Assembly: GCA_050433985.1 (NCBI GenBank)
Contig: JBNPWE010000034.1
Location: forward strand, 1-19,109
DNA length: 19,109 nucleotides
Reading direction: 5' to 3'
Origin: JACIYW01 sp014359745
GTDB lineage: Bacteria; Pseudomonadota; Alphaproteobacteria; Rhodobacterales; Rhodobacteraceae
In this document: one piece after another, positions 6,373 through 14,410 of the stretch
How the letters are laid out: each line of letters begins with the position of its first letter
Position numbering within the stretch: position 1 is the first letter of the stretch
Made by a program: the position numbers and the translations under genes
The notes under the pieces: model-generated
The model's database searches: none
Told to the model about the DNA's origin: nothing
What the model saw: the letters and a program-made list of their open reading frames with translations, nothing else

Positions 6373-9144
6373 ATGACGCAAACACCAAAGGCCCATGACA
6401 GCGTTACAACCGGACCGTATGCGGCATCAGGGGATAAGGTGACGCTGCCCGGTGATCCGCACGTCATGGCCACCAACGACGTCCTTGCCGCCCTTGGCAC
6501 GGGGCGACGCGGACTGACAGAGGCGGAAGCGGCGGGGCGGCTGGCGCGGTATGGGCCCAACAGCCTGCCCGTAACGCGTCGGCGCAGCCCGATTCTGCGC
6601 TTCCTGTCCCACTTCCACAACGTATTGATCTATGTCCTGCTTGGTGCCGCTGTCATCACCTCGGCCCTTGGACATCTGGTCGATACAGGTGTCATCCTGG
6701 CGGTGGTCATCACCAACGGGATTATCGGCTTTATCCAGGAGGGCCGCGCCGAGCAGGCGATGGAAGCCATCCGCCAGATGATTGCGCCCCGCACCTCGGT
6801 CCTGCGAGGGGGCGTGCGCCGCACCATCGACGGTGCCGAAGTGGTGCCGGGCGATATCGTGCTTCTTGAGGCGGGCGAAAAGGTTCCTGCGGATCTGCGG
6901 TTGATCGAAACCACCGGGCTTCGGATCGAGGAAGCCATCCTTACCGGCGAATCCGTTCCGGTCGAGAAGTCCACCAACCCCGTCGCCGCGGATGCCCCGA
7001 TCGGTGATCGCGCCTGCATGGCCTTCAGCGGCACGCTCGTCGCGGGCGGCACCGGCCGGGGCGTGGTGGTGGCGACGGGGGGCGGGACCGAGATCGGGCA
7101 CATCAGCGGCATGCTCTCGCGGGTAGAGACGCTGACCACGCCGCTGGTTGCGCAGATGGACATCTTCGCCCGCTGGCTTACGGTCCTGATCCTGCTGATC
7201 GCTGCGGTCCTGCTGGTCTATGGCTATTTCGTCGGGCACATGCCCTTCGCCGATCTCTTCATGGCTGTCGTCGGCCTTTCGGTTGCGGCGATCCCCGAAG
7301 GCTTGCCGGCGGTGCTGACCATCACACTTGCGGTTGGCGTGCAGGCGATGGCACGGCGCCATGCCATTGTGCGTCGGCTACCCGCGATCGAAACGCTCGG
7401 TTCGGTCTCGGTCATCTGCACCGACAAGACCGGAACGCTGACCCGCAACGAGATGATGGTCACAACAGTCGTGACCGGGGGCCACACCTATTCGGTATCG
7501 GGTAACGGTTATGCGCTTGACGGCGGCATCCGGCTTGACGATTCCGATATCGATCCGGCCGGAAACGCGCTTCTGATCGAGATCGCCGAAACCGCGGCGC
7601 TGTGTAACGACGCCGACCTGCACGCCCATGAGGATGGCTGGCGCGTCGAGGGCGACCCGATGGAGGGTGCCCTGAAGTCTCTGGCCGGGAAGATCGTGCG
7701 AAACAAGGCCGATCCGTTCGCGGCATGGATGCGGACGGCCAACATCCCTTTCGATGCCAGCCACCGATACATGGCGGTGCTGCACCATAACCGTGACGGG
7801 CGGGCGTTGATTCATGTAAAAGGTGCGCCAGAGCGCCTTATCGCCATGTGCGCCAACCAACGAACAGCCGAAGGCGGAACCGTGCCGGTGGATGCCGCAT
7901 ATTGGCACCAGAAGGTGGACGCAATCGCGGCGCAAGGCGAACGCGTGCTTGCGCTCGCGGTGCGTTCGGTGCCTGGCGAACACCGCGGGCTGAAAAAAGC
8001 GGATCTGGACGGCCATCTTGTGCTGATCGGGCTTGTCGGCCTGATCGACCCGCCACGCCCCGAAGCGATCAAGGCCATCGCGGAATGCCATGGGGCGGGC
8101 ATTCGGGTGAAGATGATCACGGGCGATCATGCCGGAACCGCAGCGGCAATCGGTCATCAGATCGGGCTGCGCAACCCGGACCGGGTGCTGACCGGGGCCA
8201 ACCTCGACACGATGAGCGATGCCGAACTTGCCGCCGCGGTGGTGGATACCGACATCTTCGCCAGGACCAGCCCGGAGCATAAACTGCGGCTGGTGACGGC
8301 GCTGCAATCGCACGGGCTGACCGTCTCGATGACGGGTGACGGCGTCAACGATGCACCTGCACTGAAGCGTGCCGATGTGGGCATCGCCATGGGCCGCAAG
8401 GGCAGCGAGGCGGCAAAGGAAGCCGCGGAAATCGTTCTGGCAGACGACAACTTCGCGTCGATCGCGGCGGCGGTGCGCGAAGGTCGCACGGTCTATGACA
8501 ACATCAAGAAAGTCATCAGCTGGACCCTGCCGACCAGCGCGGGCGAAGCGATGACCATTATTGCGGCCCTTCTGCTGGGCACGGCGCTTCCGGTCACGGC
8601 GGTGCAGATCCTCTGGATCAATCTTGTCACGGCGATCACGCTTGGCCTTGCCCTTGCCTTCGAACCGACCGAGGCCGACACCATGAAACGCCCGCCCCGG
8701 CCAAGAAAAGAGCCAATTCTGGGCGGCGCACTGATCTGGCATATCTGCCTGGTCTCCGGACTGATCCTCGCGGCCGTGTTCGGCATCCATGCCTATGCCA
8801 CAGGCAAGGGATACACCCCCGAGCTTGCCCGGACCATGGCGGTGAACCTGCTGGTGATACTCGAGATATTTCACCTCTTCTTCATACGGAACATCTACGG
8901 CACATCGCTGACCTGGAAAGCGGTGCGTGGAACGCGCGTTGTCTGGGCTTGCGTGATCGCCGTAACCACCGCGCAGTTCGTCCTGACCTATCTGCCGCCG
9001 ATGCAGTCGGTCTTCGGAACCGCAAACGTTCCCGTTTTTGACGGGTTCTTGCTGGTGGGAATCGGCGCGGTGTTCTTCGCCATACTTGAAGCCGAGAAAC
9101 AGCTTCGTCTTGCACTGCGGCAGGAAACTGCCCGGCGTGAATGA
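6373..9144 (+). CDS. P2-type cation-transporting ATPase
   Basis: This 923-aa integral membrane pump has the full P2 order: N-terminal cation ATPase domain, TM1-2, actuator domain with TGES at 191-194, TM3-4 with VAAIPEGLPAVL (Glu309), phosphorylation motif DKTGTLT (Asp351), nucleotide domain with KGAPE, hinge motif TGDGVNDAPALK from 654, then TM5-10. Ion-site residues relative to the SERCA calcium pump: Glu309 in TM4, Glu725 in TM5 and Asn750 in TM6 are present. The TM6 aspartate is alanine (Ala754 in NLVTAITLG) and the TM5 asparagine is serine. That suggests a single or altered site, so calcium is not certain; relatives of this type include mycobacterial CtpF-like pumps. The stop of the dehydrogenase and this ATG are contiguous (TGAATG), so the two are translationally coupled. 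Confidence 0.92.
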   Translation: MTQTPKAHDSVTTGPYAASGDKVTLPGDPHVMATNDVLAALGTGRRGLTEAEAAGRLARYGPNSLPVTRRRSPILRFLSHFHNVLIYVLLGAAVITSALGHLVDTGVILAVVITNGIIGFIQEGRAEQAMEAIRQMIAPRTSVLRGGVRRTIDGAEVVPGDIVLLEAGEKVPADLRLIETTGLRIEEAILTGESVPVEKSTNPVAADAPIGDRACMAFSGTLVAGGTGRGVVVATGGGTEIGHISGMLSRVETLTTPLVAQMDIFARWLTVLILLIAAVLLVYGYFVGHMPFADLFMAVVGLSVAAIPEGLPAVLTITLAVGVQAMARRHAIVRRLPAIETLGSVSVICTDKTGTLTRNEMMVTTVVTGGHTYSVSGNGYALDGGIRLDDSDIDPAGNALLIEIAETAALCNDADLHAHEDGWRVEGDPMEGALKSLAGKIVRNKADPFAAWMRTANIPFDASHRYMAVLHHNRDGRALIHVKGAPERLIAMCANQRTAEGGTVPVDAAYWHQKVDAIAAQGERVLALAVRSVPGEHRGLKKADLDGHLVLIGLVGLIDPPRPEAIKAIAECHGAGIRVKMITGDHAGTAAAIGHQIGLRNPDRVLTGANLDTMSDAELAAAVVDTDIFARTSPEHKLRLVTALQSHGLTVSMTGDGVNDAPALKRADVGIAMGRKGSEAAKEAAEIVLADDNFASIAAAVREGRTVYDNIKKVISWTLPTSAGEAMTIIAALLLGTALPVTAVQILWINLVTAITLGLALAFEPTEADTMKRPPRPRKEPILGGALIWHICLVSGLILAAVFGIHAYATGKGYTPELARTMAVNLLVILEIFHLFFIRNIYGTSLTWKAVRGTRVVWACVIAVTTAQFVLTYLPPMQSVFGTANVPVFDGFLLVGIGAVFFAILEAEKQLRLALRQETARRE

Positions 9145-9225
9145 GCTGTGCGGCGGCGCAGGGCCGGTCGAAACACCCGCCCGCGATGCCCGCCGCGATG
9201 AAGGATAACACGCGTCCCTATCGGT

Positions 9226-9390
9226 CAGCGGCGCGTCGTCCGCCTGGCGCAGGTATTCCGCGTCGCCGCGAGTGCCGGGATATGCGCCGTTCTCGCCGCG
9301 GACGTTTGCGAACTTGGTCGCAAGTACGACCCGGTTGCGGCGGTCGGCGATTGCCTTGTCGGCCAGAACTGCGTTGGTGAATGGCCGCAT
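9226..9390 (-). pseudogene. Aldo/keto reductase fragment
   Basis: On the minus strand the sequence reads PFTNAVLADKAIADRRNRVV, then LATKFANVRGENGAYPGTRG and DAEYLRQADDAPL. This matches the N-terminal third of aldo/keto reductases: GPFTNExLVGxAL..RRdxVVxATKFG..., then a segment near PEYVRxACDASL. About 54 codons survive. The start, the catalytic Tyr/Lys regions and the C-terminus are absent. It abuts the DUF5131 fragment exactly at 9390, so a recombination join lies there. Confidence 0.62.
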
Positions 9391-9548
9391 CAGACACTTT
9401 CGTGTTGCAGGGCGTTCAAGATCGGCTTCGGGACAATCGACCAGGGAAAGCCGTTCCACTCCTTGCCGTCCAGGAGGCGCCCGCCGGACTCGGGTCGAGC
9501 GCCGCCCCACTGCTTGAAAAAGAAGGCGACACCATCGCGACCGCAGAT
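9390..9548 (-). pseudogene. DUF5131 (phage Gp37/Gp68 family) C-terminal fragment
   Basis: The minus-strand frame reads VAFFFKQWGGARPESGGRLL, then DGKEWNGFPWS, and ends at TGA 9390-9392. FFFKQWGG followed by GGRxLDGxxWxxFP is the C-terminal signature of DUF5131 proteins, which are radical-SAM-like and often encoded next to TcmP three-cysteine-motif partner genes. Upstream of about 9548 the family match fades, so the N-terminal three quarters are missing. It has no start of its own. Confidence 0.6.
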
Positions 9549-9675
9549 TTTCCGCAGCCAAAGACGTGGCCGCCGTTCCTCCCGGTCAAGGACAGGTTAT
9601 GCGGAAAACTCCAACTACAATCGATCCAGTTCAGCGGTCTTCCATCAATCAATCTCGGGGAGGAAAGCGGCTGCC

Positions 9676-9704
9676 TTGACACAACGGGGCAGGAAATCTA
9701 AAAA
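9676..9704 (+). promoter_or_regulatory. Candidate sigma-70 promoter of the DUF6282 gene
   Basis: A perfect TTGACA lies at 9676-9681. Seventeen bases later, TAAAAA at 9699-9704 matches four of six -10 positions. Transcription would begin near 9711, inside the dyad described next and about 75 bases before the start codon. The intact catabolic genes begin here, after the aldo/keto reductase and DUF5131 debris. Confidence 0.5.
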
Positions 9705-9708
9705 GAGT

Positions 9709-9749
9709 ATGTTCTGTTCGGCGATACCATGGTCTGAAGAACGAAACAT
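9709..9749. promoter_or_regulatory. Inverted repeat over the predicted transcription start, candidate operator
   Basis: Left arm ATGTTCTGTTC (9709-9719) and right arm GAACGAAACAT (9739-9749) are complementary at nine of eleven positions and are separated by 19 bases. The centre contains a smaller palindrome, ACCATGGT (9726-9733). It sits immediately downstream of the candidate -10 box, where a repressor would block initiation. The nearby IclR protein is the obvious candidate, but binding is inferred. Confidence 0.45.
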
Positions 9750-9785
9750 TTTACTGCCGGGATGCCAGGCGGGAAGGGATGCCAA

Positions 9786-10706
9786 ATGACAGAAATTGAA
9801 GAGATCGAGCGCAAAGAGTCTGATCGGATCAGCCAGATCCTGGCAGGTGCGGTTGATCCGCATGTGCACAGCGGACCCTCCATAGCCCCGCGCATCATCG
9901 ACCACTTGGACCTGGCCCGGACGTATTCAGAGGCAGGTTTTGCGGCGGTGGTAACCAAGGATCACGATTATTCAGGCGTCATGTGCGCGCAGATGATCCG
10001 TGACCATCATCCAGAACTGAAAACCCGGGTATTCTCGGGCATCGTGCTCAACAACGTCGTGGGCGGGTTCAATCCCTATGCGGTAGAGCACACGGCAGCC
10101 ATGGATGGTCGCATCGTTTGGCTGCCCACATTGGCTGCAGAAAATCATCTGGAATGGGAAAAGACATCTGGATGGGTGCACCCCGCATCCACCCAGAAAA
10201 TCCGGCCCGCCTCGGGAATCCCCCTTTTCGAAGACGGCAAGCTGCGCCCCGAGGTTCTGGACGTTCTGGACGTCGTCTCCAGCACGGGCATGGCCTTGGC
10301 CAGCGGACATATCCATGTTTCCGAAACCAAGATAGTCTTCGCCGAGGCCGTGAAGCGCGGGTGCGAGCGTCTGATTTTCACACACCCCGAGGATATCGTT
10401 GGCGCCTCCTTGGAGGACACCAGGGAAATTGCCAGGCTTGGCGCCTATGTCGAGCATTCCCTCGGGTTCTTTATCGAGGGGTCCAAGTTCCGGAATCGCA
10501 CGAACGAGGAACTGCGCGAGTTCATCGATTGCGTCGGAGCCGAGCGGACGATCCTGTGTTCTGACTTGGGACAAGTTGGCACGATCACTCCGCTCGAAGG
10601 GCTCCGGCGTGGCGTGGCGACCTGCCTGTCACTAGGCTACCCGGACGACCAGATCCACGCGATGTTCGCGAAGAATGCCGGAACGGTGATCGGCCTTGAT
10701 GACTGA
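9786..10706 (+). CDS. DUF6282-type metal-dependent hydrolase-like protein
   Basis: This 306-aa cytoplasmic protein is probably a TIM-barrel metal hydrolase. Candidate metal ligands are spread as in amidohydrolase/TatD-like enzymes: His26 and His28 (VDPHVHSGPS), Lys58 and His60 (VTKDHDYSG), His175 and His177 (GHIHVSE), His200 (THPED) and Asp260 (CSDLGQ). The last helix ends in FAKNAGTVIGLDD, like the NPxxxxGL ending of many amidohydrolases. The start at 9786 is preferred to an in-frame ATG at 9762 because GGGAAGGG at 9771-9778 is correctly spaced. It is transcribed towards the IclR gene from its own promoter. The probable role is ring opening, deacylation or ester/amide hydrolysis in the same catabolic pathway; the substrate is unknown. 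Confidence 0.78.
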   Translation: MTEIEEIERKESDRISQILAGAVDPHVHSGPSIAPRIIDHLDLARTYSEAGFAAVVTKDHDYSGVMCAQMIRDHHPELKTRVFSGIVLNNVVGGFNPYAVEHTAAMDGRIVWLPTLAAENHLEWEKTSGWVHPASTQKIRPASGIPLFEDGKLRPEVLDVLDVVSSTGMALASGHIHVSETKIVFAEAVKRGCERLIFTHPEDIVGASLEDTREIARLGAYVEHSLGFFIEGSKFRNRTNEELREFIDCVGAERTILCSDLGQVGTITPLEGLRRGVATCLSLGYPDDQIHAMFAKNAGTVIGLDD

Positions 10707-10724
10707 ATGCAAGAACGCATTTTT
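10706..10724 (+). terminator. Weak intrinsic terminator-like hairpin
   Basis: AATGC (10706-10710) and GCATT (10717-10721) can pair around a six-base loop and are followed by TTTG. The stem is short and AT-rich. It sits in the 31-base gap between the converging DUF6282 and IclR genes, which is the right place for a terminator. Confidence 0.3.
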
Positions 10725-10737
10725 GTATGCAGCAGGC

Positions 10738-11538
10738 TTAGCGCCATTGCCCGGGCAGCTCGCCCTTGTAGCCGAGCGCCCGCGAGATCTCCTCGGCCGC
10801 CGTCCCGACGGCCTTGATCTGGTCGGGCGAGGGCGGCGAGCCGATGAACTGGGTCAGGCTTACGATTGCAAGGCTTCCCGCAAGCGCTCCCGATACGTCG
10901 AGAAGCGGGAAGGACAGCGCGTTCAATCCCATGGCCGCCTCGTTCGGGGCATCAGCCCATCCGCGACGGCGGATAGTGTCGATGTGTTGGCGCAAGACGT
11001 CCGGATCGGTGATTGAATAGGGGGTTTCGCGGGTCAGCCGACTTGCGAGGATATGCTCCCTTGCTGTCTCCGGCATCAGGGACAGCGCGACCTTGCCCTG
11101 TGCGGATGTGTTGAAGCCAAGGAGTGATCCAGGCCTGACCCCCACTTCGATCGGCATCTTGCCACTGATGGTGGTAAGGATCCGGATACCGTCGTCTTCG
11201 ATCTGCCCCAGGACTACCGCTTGATCCAGAGTGTCCCGAAGCGCCCGCATCGGCTGGGCGGCGATGCTGACGATATCCGACGCATTGGCCGCCGCGTTGC
11301 CCAATTCGATCAGCCTCGATCCAAGTCGATATCTGTCCGTCAGCGGCGACTGTACGATATAACCTTGCTGAACCAGTGTCTGGAGGTGGCGGTGGATGCG
11401 GCTTTTGGTCGTGCCGAGCGACTCGGCCAAGGCCGTCACACCGACGTGACTACCCGCCTTGCCCAAGGTCTCCAATATCGAAAGTGCGAGCATTACGCTC
11501 TGAATACCTTCGATCTTATCAGAAGAAATCTTCGGCAT
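10738..11538 (-). CDS. IclR-family transcriptional regulator
   Basis: This 266-aa protein has an N-terminal winged helix-turn-helix (about residues 10-75: SVMLALSILETLGKA, then LAESLGTTKSRIHRHLQTLV and GYIVQSPLTDRYRLGSRL) and a C-terminal effector domain with GFNTSAQGKVALS and GWADAPNEAAMGLNALSFPL, both characteristic of the family. Length is normal. It is divergent from the aldolase-TRAP-BKACE operon and convergent with the DUF6282 gene, the usual position of a local pathway regulator sensing a substrate or intermediate. The ribosome binding site is weak, which fits low expression. Members can repress or activate, so the sign of control is not known. Confidence 0.93.
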   Translation of the reverse strand: MPKISSDKIEGIQSVMLALSILETLGKAGSHVGVTALAESLGTTKSRIHRHLQTLVQQGYIVQSPLTDRYRLGSRLIELGNAAANASDIVSIAAQPMRALRDTLDQAVVLGQIEDDGIRILTTISGKMPIEVGVRPGSLLGFNTSAQGKVALSLMPETAREHILASRLTRETPYSITDPDVLRQHIDTIRRRGWADAPNEAAMGLNALSFPLLDVSGALAGSLAIVSLTQFIGSPPSPDQIKAVGTAAEEISRALGYKGELPGQWR

Positions 11539-11586
11539 GTCGCATGTCTCGCTGCAAGGGTCTCAGAGGATTGACTTTGAACGGAG

Positions 11587-11610
11587 TCTCGATCATCGTA
11601 TCGATAGAGA
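11587..11610. promoter_or_regulatory. Dyad in the IclR-aldolase divergent gap, candidate operator
   Basis: TCTCGATC (11587-11594) and GATAGAGA (11603-11610) form arms that match at seven of eight positions around an eight-base centre (ATCGTATC). It lies midway in the 111-base gap between the divergent start codons. TTGACT at 11571-11576 and TATCAT at 11614-11619 are possible but badly spaced promoter elements for the rightward operon. That would fit an activated promoter. IclR binding is inferred from position and symmetry only. Confidence 0.45.
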
Positions 11611-11649
11611 GGATATCATTCTGATAGACAGAACGCAAGGGTAGAGTGA

Positions 11650-12438
11650 ATGACGAGAGAACGAGGTAGTTTCCGCGATAGATTTCTGTCTGGTGACCTG
11701 CTCTACGGCACCTTTCTAAAGGTGCCCGCGACGATGCCAGCGGAAATCCTTGGCGATCTTGGGTTCGATTTCGTCGTTGTCGACGAAGAGCATTCGCCAT
11801 TCAATCGCGAAACGACGGACCGAATCATTCTCGCCTGCAAGGCCTGGGGGCTCGCGGCCATCGTCCGTGTGCAGTGCGGTGATCCGGCACAGATCCTTTC
11901 CGTCCTCGACTGCGGTGCCGATGGTGTGCTGGTGCCCCATGTGGCCGACGCCGACACCGCGCGCGCCATCGTCGCGGCGGGACGGTATCGCGGTGGCAGG
12001 CGCGGTTTTGCGCCCACCACGCGCGCGGGCAACTTCGGCCGGGCCGGACAGACCGAGCATATGGCGTCCGAAGATCGCCGCGTGACGATCATCGCCATGA
12101 TCGAAGATCCTGAGGCCATCGCCAATATCGACGAAATCGTCGCAGTCGAGGGGTTGGACGGCGTCTTTGTCGGGCGCGGCGACCTTGGCGCGGCATATGC
12201 CGGATCGGAGGACGCGGCGGTCCGCGTGCGGCAGGCGACGGAGGCTGTTCACGCCGCCGCCGCGAAGGTGGGCCGTACGGTTGCGATCCTTCCCGGCACA
12301 CCGGAAGATGCGGCGGTGCAGGCGCGCGCCGGATCGACGGCATTCATCCTGTCCTCGGACCAGGGGTTCCTGAGGGCAGCGGCGAAATCGACGCATGACA
12401 GCATGTCCAGGGCCGTCACGCAGGCAAAGAAAGGCTGA
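11650..12438 (+). CDS. HpcH/HpaI-family aldolase
   Basis: This 262-aa class II (metal-dependent) aldolase belongs to the HpcH/HpaI/GarL family, which cleaves 4-hydroxy-2-oxo acids to pyruvate and an aldehyde. Seen: LYGTFLKVPATMPAEILGDL near the N-terminus, DEEHSPFN with catalytic-base candidate His48, RGFAPTTRAGNFG, the metal ligand Glu152 in IAMIEDPEA, and Asp178 in FVGRGDLG. Family length is about 250-270 aa. AAGGG at 11637-11641 is spaced eight bases from the ATG. It is the first gene of the rightward operon, followed after three bases by the bicupin. The true substrate may differ from the named reference enzymes. Confidence 0.9.
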   Translation: MTRERGSFRDRFLSGDLLYGTFLKVPATMPAEILGDLGFDFVVVDEEHSPFNRETTDRIILACKAWGLAAIVRVQCGDPAQILSVLDCGADGVLVPHVADADTARAIVAAGRYRGGRRGFAPTTRAGNFGRAGQTEHMASEDRRVTIIAMIEDPEAIANIDEIVAVEGLDGVFVGRGDLGAAYAGSEDAAVRVRQATEAVHAAAAKVGRTVAILPGTPEDAAVQARAGSTAFILSSDQGFLRAAAKSTHDSMSRAVTQAKKG

Positions 12439-12441
12439 CCC

Positions 12442-13341
12442 ATGTACGACAAATCCGATCCACGTGCAGCGCTCGCGCCAAAGGGAGCGCCGACAGCGCC
12501 GCGCACCGGCCTCGTGGCGGAACCGCAGGAAGCGTATTTCTACAAGGATGCCGCGCAGATCGACGATGACACCGGCAAGACCTGGCTGGTGCGCGGGCAC
12601 AACTTTGTACTCGCCTGGACGGATGCCAGGCCAGGCGCAGAGTTCACCCGCACCGGGCAGCCTGACGAGTACACCGTGGTGCTGCCGAAAAACGGGGCCG
12701 TCATCGAATGGAGCGGCCAGAAGACCGAGGTTCCGGGCCGGTCCTTGGCCTTTGTACCCGCCGGTGACAGCACCGTCATCCTGCCCGACGGTGGCGTTAT
12801 GACGCGGTTGTTCACGACACGCTCGACGGATCTGGCAGAGCTTTGCGCAAATGCGCGGGCCTACGACACGCCGCGCACGCATATCCCCGACTTCAAGGCC
12901 TGGCAAAAGCCGAAAGGCGGCTGGAAGGTGCGGCACTACAGCGTGGACGTGCCCAAGGAAGAGGGGCGTTTCGGCCGCATATTCCGCTGCACGACGATGA
13001 TGGTGAATATGCTCGACCCATTCGAAGGCCCACGTGATCCGTCGAAGATGTCGCCGCATCACCATGACGACTTTGAACAGTGCTCGCTCGCCATCGAAGG
13101 CGAATTCAGCCACTACCTGCGCTGGCCTTGGACCACGGACATGTCGGACTGGCGCGAGGACATGACCGTGACGATGGCCTCGCCTTCCGCCCTCGTGATC
13201 CCGCCGCCGGTCGTGCACACGACACGGGCCATCGGTCCAGGGACCAACCAGCTTGTCGATATATTCTGCCCGCCGCGCACCGATTTCTCGGAAAAGCCTG
13301 GTTGGGTCTTGAATGCAGATGACTATCCGATGCCGTCCTGA
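12442..13341 (+). CDS. Bicupin-like protein
   Basis: This 299-aa protein seems to hold two cupin halves. The first (about residues 50-125) contains PDEYTVVLPKNGAVIEW and a PGRSLAFVPAG turn but lacks a clear histidine cluster. The second carries a near-canonical metal motif: His206, His208 and Glu212 in SPHHHDDFEQCSLAIEGEF, and His259 in IPPPVVHTTRA. Such sites support isomerases, dioxygenases or decarboxylases. AAAGAAAGG at 12426-12434 serves as ribosome binding site and the gap after the aldolase is three bases, so the genes are co-expressed. No specific enzyme is recognised; it may isomerise or oxygenate an intermediate feeding the aldolase or BKACE. Confidence 0.72.
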   Translation: MYDKSDPRAALAPKGAPTAPRTGLVAEPQEAYFYKDAAQIDDDTGKTWLVRGHNFVLAWTDARPGAEFTRTGQPDEYTVVLPKNGAVIEWSGQKTEVPGRSLAFVPAGDSTVILPDGGVMTRLFTTRSTDLAELCANARAYDTPRTHIPDFKAWQKPKGGWKVRHYSVDVPKEEGRFGRIFRCTTMMVNMLDPFEGPRDPSKMSPHHHDDFEQCSLAIEGEFSHYLRWPWTTDMSDWREDMTVTMASPSALVIPPPVVHTTRAIGPGTNQLVDIFCPPRTDFSEKPGWVLNADDYPMPS

Positions 13342-13405
13342 GAGACGCAGTTCACCTTTTTCTGGGCGGCCGGGGGCCGACCATGTTTTGCGGGAGGAGA
13401 CCAAG

Positions 13406-14404
13406 ATGATTACCAGAAGAACCCTGATACAGACGGGCGCCGCGCTTGGCGCGACACTGGCCATGCCACATGTCGCACGCGCGGCCGGCAAGATGGTGCG
13501 CCTGGCACATGGCACGAGCGAGATCCATCCGGGGCACAAGCTGGCGACCAGCTTCAAGGACTCGCTGGAAGAGCTGTTGCCGGGCGCTTTCAACGTCCAG
13601 ATATTTCCGAACCGCCAGCTAGGCGACGACAAGCCCAACCTGGAATCTGCGGTCGCCGGCACGCTGGAAATGGCCATGGTCTCGGGGGTACTTATTCCGC
13701 TGGTGACGGGCCGACCGGCCTATGACGCCTGGCAACTTCCCTTCCTGGTGCGGGATTACGACCACTTCGAGAAGCTCGCGCTCAGCCCGATCGGCCGCAA
13801 GCTTCAGGACGATCTGGAACCTGCGGGCATAATCGGCCTGGCGACGGCCGATATCGGTCAGCGGAACTTCCTGTCGGTCAAGTCACAGGTCCGCAATATC
13901 GGTGACATGAAGGGCCTGAAGACCCGCATCGTCCCGGTGCCGCTGCACAAGGCGATATGGGAGGCCCTCGGCACGGCCCCGGTCGGCCTGCCCTACGGCG
14001 AGGTCTACGGCGCGCTGGAAACCGGGGTGATCGACGCAGTCGAGATCAATGTGTCCTCGATGCTGGGCGAAAATCTCTGGGAGGTTGGCAAGAACTTTAC
14101 CCTTACAGGGCACTACCCGTGGGATGCCTCCACCGTCGTCTCGACCAAGTTCTGGAATACGCTTTCTGACGAGGAAAAGGAAGCGATGCGTGAGGCCGGT
14201 CGCCGATCCGTCTCGGCCACGCTGGCCTATGCAAAGGAACAGGACCTAACCGGTCGCGATGAGCTGAAGAAGAAGGGCGTAGAGATCATCGAGATGGAGA
14301 ACCTGGCGCAAATGCAGGAAACTGTGGCCCCGCTGACCGCGGAATGGGCGCAGAAGGATCCGCTGATCGCCGAATTCGTTGAATTCGCCCGCGCCACGGC
14401 GTGA
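13406..14404 (+). CDS. dctP: TRAP transporter solute-binding protein (DctP family)
   Basis: This is a 332-aa precursor. The N-terminus MITRRTLIQTGAALGATLAM has a twin-arginine (TRRTLIQ) and hydrophobic core, with probable cleavage after AHVARA-like residues (VARA, then AGK), so the binding protein is probably exported by Tat. The mature part has the DctP layout: HPGHKLATSFKDSLEE, FPNRQLGDD, then GLKTRIVPVP with Arg174, the expected carboxylate-binding arginine, and GLPYGEVYGALETGVIDAVE. The start at 13406 has GGGAGGAG at 13392-13399; an upstream in-frame ATG at 13313 would overlap the cupin gene and destroy the signal peptide. It captures an organic acid in the periplasm for the two membrane subunits that follow. 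Confidence 0.93.
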   Translation: MITRRTLIQTGAALGATLAMPHVARAAGKMVRLAHGTSEIHPGHKLATSFKDSLEELLPGAFNVQIFPNRQLGDDKPNLESAVAGTLEMAMVSGVLIPLVTGRPAYDAWQLPFLVRDYDHFEKLALSPIGRKLQDDLEPAGIIGLATADIGQRNFLSVKSQVRNIGDMKGLKTRIVPVPLHKAIWEALGTAPVGLPYGEVYGALETGVIDAVEINVSSMLGENLWEVGKNFTLTGHYPWDASTVVSTKFWNTLSDEEKEAMREAGRRSVSATLAYAKEQDLTGRDELKKKGVEIIEMENLAQMQETVAPLTAEWAQKDPLIAEFVEFARATA

Positions 14405-14410
14405 TCCCGC

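Noticed and set aside
7378..9561. Very long minus-strand open frame opposite the P-type ATPase
   Set aside because: It mirrors a well-supported gene at high GC. Its composition is rich in Arg, His and Gln with no domain, and only its first part overlaps the aldo/keto reductase fragment.
9709..11634. Shared GTTCTGT / ACAGAAC heptamer in front of the DUF6282 gene and the aldolase gene
   Set aside because: Seven matching bases with no shared symmetry context are expected by chance in this length.
11716..13677. Long minus-strand open frame opposite the aldolase, cupin and dctP genes
   Set aside because: It spans three real plus-strand genes with good ribosome binding sites; its translation has no recognisable domain.
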